DNA from: Aspidapion aeneum
Taxonomy: Eukaryota > Arthropoda > Insecta > Coleoptera > Brentidae
Direction: 5' to 3'
Assembly (NCBI GenBank): GCA_963576565.1
Contig: OY755042.1
Location: 98,884,185 to 98,948,184 of the forward strand
DNA: 64,000 nucleotides
Shown here: one piece after another, positions 33,887 to 44,115 of the stretch
Numbering within the stretch: position 1 is the stretch's first letter
Layout of the letters: each line of letters starts with the position of its first letter
Made by a program: the position numbers and the translations under genes
Notes under the pieces: generated by a model
Seen by the model: only the letters and a program-made list of their open reading frames with translations
What the model was told of the DNA's origin: nothing
Database searches by the model: none

Positions 33887-34469
33887 AATATTTTTATTAT
33901 CTTATTTTTCTTATTTATGCCTTGCCCTTATGCCACTAAATTCTCTTTGTTGTATAATTGACTTCTAGGGCGCTAAAACTAACCTTTATGAAATTATAAT
34001 TACTCTTTTGCCATTTTGACAACGCTGCGATAAAATCAAGGTATAGTAAGTTTGGCAAACGCATGGTGAATCATGCCAACCAATATTTTATTTAACGACG
34101 AACGCAATGGGCCTCATTTGATAAGAGAAATTAGCATATAAAGTTAAGTACACCATATTGCCCTTATTTCCCCTATATGGAAAAATAAATACCGTGAGCT
34201 GAATGTATTTTGTTTTGTTGCTGCGTTTTTGTGGAACGAAATTTATAGTGATGCTACAATAAGCGCGACCCACCTTCCAGAAGTCAACGGGTTAATTTAT
34301 TTTAATTTATTTTGCCGGTAACGACAAATTGCCTATATAAATTAAGATAAAAGATAATTAGGCTTGCAAGCAAACAGGGCTAAGGAAAATATGGATAATA
34401 TACAAAAATAAACAAAAGGAAGTAAAAATTGAATTAGATCAGTACCTGCGAAAAGAAGGGCTGTAGACA
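33887..34469. other. Spacer sharing a segment with 28588-28683
   Basis: GATAAAATCAAGGTATAGTA at 34030-34049 and its surroundings (GCCATTTTGACAACGCTGC.. to ..CCAACCAATATTTTATTT) are related to 28588-28683 (TAATAAAATCAAAGTATAAG). This suggests another interspersed repeat. No gene is seen. Confidence 0.4.
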
Positions 34470-35010
34470 TCTTAAAAGTAATGTTCTCGCGTGATGAGAC
34501 GAGACGAGAGAAGAGTTTCTGTTGTCTCGTCTCGTTAGGCGAGATAAAATTGATATCTCGTCTCGTCTGTCGTGTCTCGTGATTTATATTAGCTAAAAAA
34601 AATTTTGAGACACCCTGTATAAAAGTGTTTTTTCAGCGTAAATCTTATTATTTATGGTATTTACTTTTTTTCCAAAATAAATTGGGGATACTCTGTATCT
34701 GAATACATAAAGAAATAAAGAAGTAAATACAATACATGTACTAAAATAACTTCTTGATGCCGATGAAATAAGAGTATTGTTGCCGCGAGATGAGACGAGA
34801 CGAGAGAAGGGTTTCTTTTGTCTCGTCTCGTTATACGAGAAAAAATGGGTCTTTCGTTTCGTCTCTCGTGTCTTGTGTCTCGTGCTTTATATTAGCTATA
34901 AAAAGTTTTGAGACACCTGGTGTAAAACTGTTTTTTTAATGTGAATCTTATTATTAATGGTATTTACTTTTTTCCAGAAAAAAGTCCATTCTGGGATATA
35001 CTCTGTATAT
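34470..35010. repeat. Tandem pair of ~296 bp units rich in TCTCGTCTCG
   Basis: GATGAGACGAGACGAGAG occurs at 34493 and again at 34789. Each copy continues with TTGTCTCGTCTCGTTA, further CTCGT motifs, GCTTTATATTAGCTA or its variant, TTTTGAGACACC.TG, a TTATTA.TTATGGTATTTACT block and a closing ATACTCTGTAT. The GAGACGAGAC / GTCTCGTCTC halves can fold on each other. Non-coding repeat, class unknown. Confidence 0.8.
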
Positions 35011-36684
35011 GCATACATACAATAAATTAAGAAGAAGCTTTATTTATTTAAAATTGTACCTAAAATCCCAAGTGTTCGTTGAAAAAAAGATTATTTTATG
35101 TTTTTCCAATAATATAAATCCTTAAAAATAAAGCAATAAATCATTGTATTTAGATAAATTCTTGGGTAAAATAACCATTTGATGCATGTCGACGGCGCGG
35201 CAAGGACGAGGTAGCAAAGCAATTGAGATATTAAATTGTAAATAAACATATAGGGATATTTTTACCATGGGTGATCCGTGCCAAAACCATAGCGTAGAGA
35301 AGCACATTACCCCACTGCAAGACATAAAACAGGCTTTTCAGATAATGATAACAAAGAAACTCAAGCGTAAAGTAGCAAAAAGTACTTTCTTTTGGCTTAC
35401 TGCACCCTATATTTGCACTTTTTTAAAGAGGTTTACTTACCTCATTCTAATATAAGGTTATACCCATTTTAAACAAAAACTTAGTGTTAATTTTGCATGT
35501 GTTTAAGGTCTTTATACTTTTATACATGTTACCAACAGAACCATCATGAAACATGATTGGCCAACTGTAATCAGATTAAAAAATCTATGTCACCGGGTTG
35601 CCTTAACTTTTGTTTTATGGATACCCGATGACGCTGCTACAGTCATCCAGTTAAGTTTTCATGGCTGGTCAAATTTTGTAGGCAACCTGTGTAAAAGTGT
35701 AAATAAAAGACCATGTGTCGTACCTTTTTCTTACACCTGAACATAAATATAAAATTATTAGTAAATATATACTTCGGTTAGGTAGCACATTTTTTTACAG
35801 AAATGGCAGTACTTAGTTTTCCTAGATAGGTATAGATATACGCTTGTTCAAATTTTAATAGAATGTCAAAAGACGTGATCTATTTCATAGCAGCTTAGTT
35901 AAACTTCTGACTGCATAATTTTGTTTTTTTCTTTATAGATCTAATTTATTAGATCCAAAAGTAATCACATCTAGATGTATAATAAAATTAACTTTTAGGT
36001 ACTTTATGCGATTAGAACATGTTTTAATTTAATTTCGATTATATTTTTACTCTGTAAATAAATGTATTTTTGTTGAGCAATAAAGCTAATTTATAAATTT
36101 ATTTATTTATCCAATAATTTTTTTAAAGCAGATTAGTCAAAATCTAGCATTTGCTGCTATCAGTTTTAAGATTTTCGTAATAACAGAAAAACACCCTGTA
36201 TATTGGTGCAAATTTCATACTTATACTAAATTCGAATGAGACTAATTTTATATATTTATTATCTGAAAGTTTCCGAAGCAGCGTCAGTAAAAATACCAGC
36301 AGGTGTCTTCTATCCCATAATATACTTTCCATTCTTCGCAAGTCCCATTTTCATTTCAATTAGCATCTAAAAATTTAAACACAGTGAGAAAGTGTACTTC
36401 TGCACACTTAACCTAAAACTTTACCGTCGTTTTGGCAGTTAAAATAAATTATTAAGGTCCACCCCTACTGCAGTTAATTGTCTAAATGAGAAGTCCAGAA
36501 TCGCGAGAGACAAAGCTAAAGTAGGGACTTAAAGTTTTCGTAGAACAGAGAAAAACACTAATCTTTATCACATATTGTTAATAAGGTATAAGTAGAAATA
36601 TTTTAATCATGCAGTGGCTGCTTCGTACTTGTTAATTAGGAATTACGAGGGTTATCTTTTAACTTTTTTATAACAATAAAAGGA
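35011..36684. other. Spacer, no recognised gene
   Basis: Only short unrecognised frames. An AAACACCCTGTATATTGG motif lies at 36189-36206. Confidence 0.45.
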
Positions 36685-39261
36685 ATGAGACTTACGATTT
36701 TTGGAATCTATGCGTATAATGACGATGCAAATGTAGCCGTGAAAGACAATTTTTTTGAAGAAATCCACAATGAAATATCAGCAGTAAGTACATCTAGAGA
36801 AATTGTAATATTGGGAGATTTAAATAGTAGAACAGGTAACAGAGTAAATGATCTGACAGTTGGCCAATATGGAGAAGATGGTGTTAATGACAATGGAAAC
36901 CGGCTTATCACAGTATGTGAGCAATTAGACCTAAAAATCCAAAACGGTTTTTTCCAACATAAGAAAATACACAAATATACCTGGACCAAACCCTCACAAA
37001 ACCTGAAATCCGTCATTGATTATCTTATCACTAAACAAAAGACAAAACTAAAAATTCAAGATGTCAGAACAAAGCGTGGATCAACATGCGGAAGTGATCA
37101 CTATTTTCTGGAGACCAAAATTCTCTTTCCTTATCAAGGCCGAAGCCTACATCAACAAAATCTTGATGATACAGTGAATGAGGAAATTGATCACTGTCAA
37201 TATATTCTACTAAGCCTAGAACATGACGTAAAAAACTTATACAAAAAAAAACTGAACGAAAAACTTAATTCAAGTTCAGGTGAAACCCCAGATGAGGAAT
37301 ACGAATGTATCACATTAAGCATCCATCAAGCTGCAAAAGAAGCACTAGGATTAGTGGAAGAAACTCCTAAAAGAACCAAACCATACTGGTGGGATGCTGA
37401 GATTGAAAGTGAAATAGAGGAAAAAAGGAAATTATATCACACGTACTTATCCCAAAAGACAGATAGAAGCAGAGAAGAATACAAAATCGCGCAATCAAAG
37501 GTGAGAAGAATGATCAGTGATAAGAAGAATCAATCATGGATGCAAAAGTGCCAGAAAATAGATTCTTACTTAGGAGGTAGGAGAAGTACCGAAAGCTGGA
37601 AAACTATAAGATCGATCAAAAAAGAAACATGCAGAGATATTATTTCACCAATACCAGACAAAGAATGGGATGAGCATTTTAAAAAACTTTTAACTGAAGA
37701 TAGAGCAGAATTCAAGGAAGACGAAAGAGACAATATCATTAGAACGATGGGATCTCCAGTACCCCTCACAATATCTGAGGTCAAAAACGTGTGCAAAACC
37801 TTAAAAAGCGGTAAATCTGCCGGACCCGGAAATATCCCAGCTGAACTTATTAAATATGGCACTGAAGAATTGTTTTGTAGATTACGGAATCTTTTCCAAA
37901 GATATTTAAATGGAGCTGTAGTACCAACTGAGTGGAAAACGTCATATATATCCACAATACACAAAAAAGGAAGGAAAGATATATGTGACAATTATAGAGG
38001 TATATCTGTAACTAGTACGCTAAGCAGAATATATGGCAAAATAATAAGAAATAAAGTGGAGAGCGAATATAAAGATATGGAGGCAGAAGAACAAGCTGGT
38101 TTCAGGGCGGGTAGATCGACTTCAGATCATCTCTTTTGTATAACCCAAGTTATTGAAAAGAAAATGGCATACGGACAAGAGCTCCATCTGCTTTACGTAG
38201 ATTTGCAGAAGGCATATGATAGTATACCACTAAATCTACTTTGGAAAGCGTTGGAAAAGACAAACATAAGCGTACAACTAATTAAGGCCATCAAAGAGTT
38301 ATACCGCAATAGTAAGGCAAAAGTTAAAATAAAAGCAAAACTAACCAAAGGCTTTCAAGTAAATAAAGGTCTTAAACAAGGTTGCTGTATCTCGCCTACG
38401 CTCTTCAAGATATATTTGGAACAGGTCCTTAAAGTCTGGAAGAGAAAATGCCAAAACATGGGAATTCCGTTGAATGAAACCACCTTGTATACTTTATGTT
38501 TCGCCGATGATCAGATAGTGGTGGCTCAGGATTATGACGACCTCGAATATATGACACGAAAACTAATAGAATAGTACAATAAGTCGGGACTAGAGGTTAA
38601 TATCAATAAGACAGAGTATATGTGTATTGGTGGAACGAAACAGGATCTAATCTTAAATACTGGGCAGCGAATTCAGTCCTGTGATGAGTATAAATACTTG
38701 GGTCTAAAAATTACAGCTGACGGAACACTAGACAAAGCTATAAAAGATAGAAACGTACAAGGAAGAAAAGCAATAACTTTATTAAATGGAATAATTTGGG
38801 ACCAAAGTATATCAAAACATAACAAAAAGCTTATATATAACACCATTGTAAAAAGTATTATTACATACGGCTCAGAAGTATGGCCAATCAAAGATAGAAC
38901 AGAAAAAATGCTTTCCGCTACGGAGATGGACTATTGGAGAAGAGCAGCAGGGAAATCAAAAAGAGAAAGAGTTACCAATCAAAGAATAAGAGAAATTATG
39001 ACAGTGGGTGAACGTACTCTAGTGGATGATATAAGAACAAAACAACTGGTGTGGTACGGACATGTACAAAGAATGGATGATGGAAGACTACCTAAACAAA
39101 TATTACAATGGAAACCAACTGGCCGAAGAAAACGAGGAAGACCAAGGAGAAGCTGGAGAGAAGGAATAGATAGTGAAATAAGAATAAGAGGCCTAGATGA
39201 TGAATTATGGGCAAACAGAAACGAGTGGAGATTGGGTATCGGAAGACGTAGAACGTTGTGA
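36685..39261 (+). pseudogene. RTE-like LINE endonuclease-reverse transcriptase, one in-frame stop
   Basis: A retrotransposon protein that nicks target DNA and reverse-transcribes its RNA. Residues 1-150 hold the APE-type endonuclease core (ILGDLNSR at 42-49, GSDH at 136-139), but the N-terminal catalytic part is missing, so the element is 5'-truncated. The reverse transcriptase follows: GKSAGPGNIPAELIK (376-390), GFRAGRST (472-479), YVDLQKAYDS (504-513), KQGCCISPTLF (564-574) and catalytic FADD (606-609). A single TAG at 38572-38574 breaks the frame; the same frame then runs from 38575 to 39261 with WYGHVQRMDD and the basic RRKRGRPRRSW motif, typical of RTE-like C-termini. Endonucleases of this kind are often annotated as craniofacial development protein 2-like. 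Apart from the stop and the 5' loss it is unusually intact for this window, so it is probably the youngest LINE here. Confidence 0.9.
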
Positions 39262-39299
39262 AACCGATAAATATATATCTTTTAAGTTTTGCATATACA

Positions 39300-40275
39300 G
39301 CTGGAATAAAACAGTAGATAATTTTCAAAGACTTTGTTTATTGTTCCTTAAAGTATCCTCCAGGAAAACTAATGCTTTTTGCATGTGCTCAAATCATTTG
39401 TCAAAGCTGTAATTGCAGTAGTTTGTTGGTACTGTCAAAATTGCATTCTTGAATTTATCGACTGCTTCCTCTGGTGACTGAAATCATTGACCATGCAGTC
39501 CATTATTCGGAAAATCACTGGGACTTTGGTCGGCACTTTGTGGAGGATGGTCCAACAATTCGATGTTTTGTTGGGTTAAAAATTTAATCGCTTTTTGTGG
39601 TTTGTGCGAATTTGCATTGTTTTTAGAGGATGATTCGTCGTCCGTGGTTCGTTTTTCGAAGCTCAGCGATGACTTTCGGCAAACAAATGGTGATTTATTA
39701 ATCAATATTCCTCTGATCTTCCAGAGGAATTGTAGCTATGACCTGGCTTTGAGACAAATGTCGCGACTATCTTTTTGGATACACTTCGAGAACGGATGAC
39801 TTTTGTTGATTTTTCTTCATCTTGAAACACCCAGACAATGACATGTTTTTCGAGTTTCCTGACTCAAAGCAGTCTAGAATTTTCTGACACTAATTGAACC
39901 TAGCTTCCTTCTTTTCTTTGGTTAACAGATGCGGTATCTAGCGTGAAACTAATTTTCTTACCCCTAATTCTAAATAAAAAAAAATTGAATTGAGGTCTTT
40001 GAAATCTCCTTTGTTAATCTTCCGTGATGAGCATTTTCACATCATCAATGTGTTCCTGGGTGGCAGCCTTTTATGGTGCACCTGGCTGTCGCTAAGGTTA
40101 TTCCGTCCCACGCTTGAGTTCTTTCTCCATACCAATGAGAAACTGTCGACTGATATGGTGCTTTATTACCGTAAAGAGAAATCATTCTTGTTGAGATAAT
40201 TTCTTTCGAAAGTTGTATTTCTATTTTTCGCCTGATTTGTTAAATTAAAAAATTCATTGTAGTTCTAGTGTGTAG
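39300..40275 (-). pseudogene. Decayed near full-length mariner transposase
   Basis: Mariner transposases cut and paste the element using three acidic residues (DD34D). Read on the minus strand from high to low coordinates, pieces appear in the right order across frames: MISLYGNKAPYQSTVS near 40180 (N-terminal helix-turn-helix), DDVKMLITED near 40030, an RWIPH-like linker, VWVFQDEEKSTKVIRSRS near 39815, and KFLTQQNIELLDHPP followed by SPSD near 39520-39590, the region of the third catalytic Asp. The segment expected to hold the first catalytic Asp seems deleted near 39840. There are many frame breaks. Its C-terminal end abuts the 3' end of the RTE-like element. The terminal repeats were not resolved. 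Confidence 0.75.
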
Positions 40276-42139
40276 GAGCATCCCCTTAATCCCAACAGGC
40301 TTGTTTTTCATAAGCAATCGTTTCCATATTATGTTTAGTATCTCCGTGCTTGGTTGGCTCAAAACTTCTGGTCGTTCGCCAGTGTAACACTAATACATTG
40401 ACTAAGCATGATCCGCCCGTTAAATATTTTCTTTCCTATTTAATTTATAGAGATCGAGTACCGTATAGACCTAGCACAGTATTTTACTCTTTTTTCTGGC
40501 CTTCAGTCACGCCAGTATATGTTTGCCTTCTAGCTCTGACGTCAGAAACCGTGCAGCTCTCGTGATGCCGACCAAACAAAACTGCTTATCGTGCAAAATT
40601 TGCCTACTCTAGAATTGTTTCGGACCCAGGCAGCCACACGAATGATGTCAAGCAGCGGAGCTGCACAAATTGCCAACGTGTGTCAGAAAAAAGAGATACC
40701 TAGCTGCCTGTTTTTTGGTGGCAGACACAGAGATCAGAACACGAACCGAAAAGTTACTACTTTTTTATATAGAATGGAATACGATTACGATTTCAACAAG
40801 TTTTCATCATTCATCGTTTGATGTTGTTAAAAGACTGTACAGCACCGCTATGGGTTCGAAACAGGAACCGCCTTTATTTTAATGCAGATAGAGAAGGCCT
40901 AAATAAAAAAAAGTAATAACATAAAAGTTAACACTCTCTTGTTAAATTCCACTTTGATAATACGAAGAATTCCACTGATATCCATCTACTGAGCAACAAA
41001 ATATCGGATACCGAACATTTATGTGTATGCGGATGAAATTTTGATTTGATTGATTTGCAGGACAATTTATTTTCAAATAAATTTTTTAAGTCACCGAAAA
41101 AAGAATTCTTAACTCTTACTGTTTGCATTTCGTTATTTTGACATGGGACAAACGTTTCTTCATTTTGAATATGAAAAAATATTTAGATATAAACAAAAAA
41201 TTAATTGTTAATACGTCCCTTAAATTGATATTTAGCGCCTGCGTACTCTGAATCATTTTAAATCGTTTTCGCAGAGAAAAAAGTTTAAGAAGAATTTAGC
41301 TGATTGCAATGTAAAATCCTTTTCAAGAGTGATGTTTGTAGTTTAGTGTGAAAATATTAAAACAAGTGGCGACGTTTTTACCTGTGCAGGACGATTTTAT
41401 AATCGCATTTGGGCCCCTGTTAGCCCCACCCTCTTGCCTCCAAGTTTGGAGAGGGCGCTTAGCAAAACTGCTCTGCTCGGCTCAGCTTCAAAATGACTCG
41501 CCTTTGCCTAATTAGAGGACTGTTTTAATATTTCAACCTTTTGGTTTAAAACTGTAATGGGCGAATATTTTTTTTGTTCTTTCGTTTTAACCGCTGGAGT
41601 TAAAAGTAATTTACTTTTTAATAAAACAGCTGTAAGTTATGAATGTCATTTAACAAAAAATATAGCCAAACTTTAAAATGCACCCTGTTCTATTTTCTAT
41701 GTTATTAAATGGCAAACTCGTGTTTCACCTTACTGTACACTTTTTTTAAACTCCTAAAAACTGTGTAAGCAGATCTTTCCATATAACAGCCCGTATAGTG
41801 GTTTACTTAAAAGCTATGCTGACCACGAAGATTCTACTAAGACAGGGAAAACCTAATTTAGCAGGTTTAGAAACAACTTCCCCCCTTCATCCCTCACAAG
41901 TCATGCGCTGCCTTCCAGAAGCCGCGTCGAATAAATTTTGTTGCATAGGTTTTGGTAAAAATAAAGATATTTAATTGCCTAGTTTGGGTGTGATTTATGA
42001 TTCAGTTCCTCGAAGATTTTTGTTGGAGGAATGTACCCGTTTTTCGTTTATTATTGTCTCTAAACATCGCGTTAAATTAGGCTGCCATATCCTAAAAATA
42101 AAATTGATTTTTCACACTGCTTTTGTTACGGCATAGCCG
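40276..42139. other. Spacer, no recognised gene
   Basis: Open frames of up to 76 codons near 40350-40880 have no recognised motif. No transposon ends were found. Confidence 0.4.
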
Positions 42140-42480
42140 ATTTAATAGCTGACAAAATTTTTATCCTAATTTGCATGATCCATCATTTTTTCACAAAATT
42201 CCATCAGTAAAATATTGCACTTAAGAAACAGTTCCTGATATTTTTTTAACTTGTAGGCATTGTATCCATGTCTTTTTAAAATGTTTCGAATGTTTCTAGG
42301 CGAAATATCATCAGATATCTCTTTAGCCATGGCTGAACTTGAACAGGGAAGGTTCTTCAGCCGCCGCACAAACGGTAGTTTCTCGCTGTTGCCTTTATTC
42401 CTGCATGGGCCTTGGACCCTCATCAACCTCTTTATTGTCGCTACATTTTCTGCATAGCTTAACGCACCCAAAATTAGCAA
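42140..42480 (-). pseudogene. Tc1/mariner-like transposase fragment (helix-turn-helix and linker)
   Basis: On the minus strand a 104-codon frame carries RRLKNLPCSSSAMAKEISDD, then NIRNILKRHGYNAYKLKK, then a YQELF...MEFCEKMMDHAN stretch. This matches the second DNA-binding helix-turn-helix and the start of the catalytic domain in a common insect transposase type whose N-terminal helix-turn-helix is catalogued as DUF4817. After HAN a stop interrupts what looks like continued similarity (DKNF). The catalytic acidic residues are not present. Broken and probably inactive. Confidence 0.6.
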
Positions 42481-42840
42481 GGTTTATAAAAACTCATTTC
42501 GCACCTTTTTCTCGCTTCGCAGATTTAAAAGAAAAGACAATCTCGACCCCGTAATGCGACCTCGTTGGATCTCCCCTGATATCCCTAGTCAGCTCTTGTC
42601 TACCTGCCTGTAATTTCTCCTCTGATGTTCCTCCTCTTTTTTAACTTTTAATTCATGGACCGTCACGTTTAGCTGAGGTCAGGGTACACCCTTATATTTT
42701 TTTTTATCAAAATGCATGCCTAATTAGTCTTCCTCTTTCTAAGTGGAATCTTTATGACCATTTTAGCTATTACCCTAATGATATAGTCAACAATACGCAC
42801 AGTACCTATAGGATATTTAAACGCTGTATAATTTATATAC
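42481..42840. other. Spacer, no gene seen
   Basis: No coding motif is recognised in this 360 bp stretch between two transposon fragments. Confidence 0.4.
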
Positions 42841-43023
42841 CTAACAAGTTTTTCTTGTGAGTTTAAGCCTGATTAACCACAGCCCTCTATTTGCCCTCTC
42901 TGGTACGATTCTTTGCCATTTCGTTATATCCTTATTCTTGATGTCATCTTTGATATCGTCTATCCACCTTTGTCTTCGTCTTACTCCTCTTCCTGCAGGT
43001 CTGCAGTTCAATATTTCAACCAT
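42841..43023 (-). pseudogene. LINE C-terminal fragment (RTE-like)
   Basis: A 60-codon minus frame contains AGRGVRRRQRWIDDIKDDI, resembling the basic, Trp-containing tail of RTE-like reverse transcriptases (G-R-R-x-R-G-R-x-x-x-R-W-x-D). It lies 10 bp from the 3' tail of the next RTE fragment but is a different family member, because that copy has its own tail between them. Confidence 0.5.
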
Positions 43024-43032
43024 ACTTATCTT

Positions 43033-43935
43033 CCCTATCTATCTATCTATTTAGCCTTCGTCGATCCATCTTTGGACATAGGCCTCCCCTAATATCTTCC
43101 ACTCTTCTCTGTCTGTCTTCGTGTTCAGCCATCTAGCTTCCGCATGTTTCTTGAAATCGTCCGCTCAACTCATTTGTGGTCTTCCCCTACTTCTTTTATT
43201 TTTCCAAGGTCTCCAGTTTACAATACATTTGTTCCATCGATGGTCTTTCTGTCTGATATTCTAACCGGCAAATTTCCATTCTAGTTTTTCTACTTCTCCT
43301 CTGAGTTTATTTATTTCTTATCCATTCCTTCCTTTTTCTATCTGTTATCTGTCTTTCCATTGATTTTTGGGCTTTTGTTACCTTATCCATATTTGATTTT
43401 GTAAGTATCCAGGTCAGGGATCCATAGGTAAGTACAGAAAGGATACATTGGTTATAGACTTTCGTTTTGAGGTACAGAAGAAATTTTTTATTTTTTAATA
43501 TGTAGCTTAATTTCCCGAATGCTGCCCAGGCCAATCTTACTCGTGTCTTCATTTCAGCCGTTTGATTTTCTTTTTTTAGTCCCAAGTATGTATATATTCC
43601 TCTACTTATTCTATATTCTCTTGGTTTGTTCTGATCGTGATATCTTCATCTGTGTTTGTTATGATTTTAGTTTTAGTGCAGTTCATACTTAAGCCTATAA
43701 TTTTAGCTGCTGTATCCAGTTCCTCCAGCATTTTTATTAGTTCTTTTACTTTAATGCCTATTTCTTATTTTTTCCCAATCTAAGTTTTTAAAAACATCTT
43801 TTAGGGTCTGGTTAAATAGCTTGGTTTCTTCGTGGCTTTTAATTGATGTTGTTACTTCGCTATATATATTGGCTATTAAATCTTTGTATCTGTGATCTAT
43901 TCGGCTATTAATTAATAATCAATCTTCAACTTTTG
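43033..43935 (-). pseudogene. RTE-like LINE, 3' half with (TAGA)n tail
   Basis: On the minus strand, from 43935 downward: YKDLIANIYSEVTTSIKSHE and LKDVFKNLDWEK (reverse transcriptase), LEELDTAAKIIGLSMNC then TKTKI, then the clearest frame, 43307-43585, with LAWAAFGKLSYIL, YNQCILSVLTYGSLTW and KAQKSMERQ. Beyond its stop there are decayed GHVAR-like and RPQ-R-W-like stretches. The block that should hold the QG..SP and FADD motifs is deleted, so it cannot be active. The 3' end is a (TAGA)n microsatellite (43033-43052), as is usual for RTE elements. A second copy is at 9205-9650. Confidence 0.8.
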
Positions 43936-43974
43936 AAAAATCTTACGATTTCTGCTGCATCTATTAGCTGCTCT

Positions 43975-44115
43975 TGTTCATAATTCATCTGTATCGCACT
44001 TTACCATAGATCTTAAAAATTATTTTTCATTTTTCTTTATTCGCTTGTGTTCATAATTCGCACCCGTATGTCACTACCGGCCTAGTTATTGTAGTGTAGA
44101 TTTTTGTTTGAGAGA
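43975..44115 (-). pseudogene. Separate RTE-like C-terminal scrap
   Basis: Minus-strand pieces near 44060-44110 (LQ then TITRPVVTYG-like, with GANYEHKRIKKNEK around a frame break) recall the post-RT segment seen in many insect RTE elements. Too decayed for a firm call. Confidence 0.35.
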
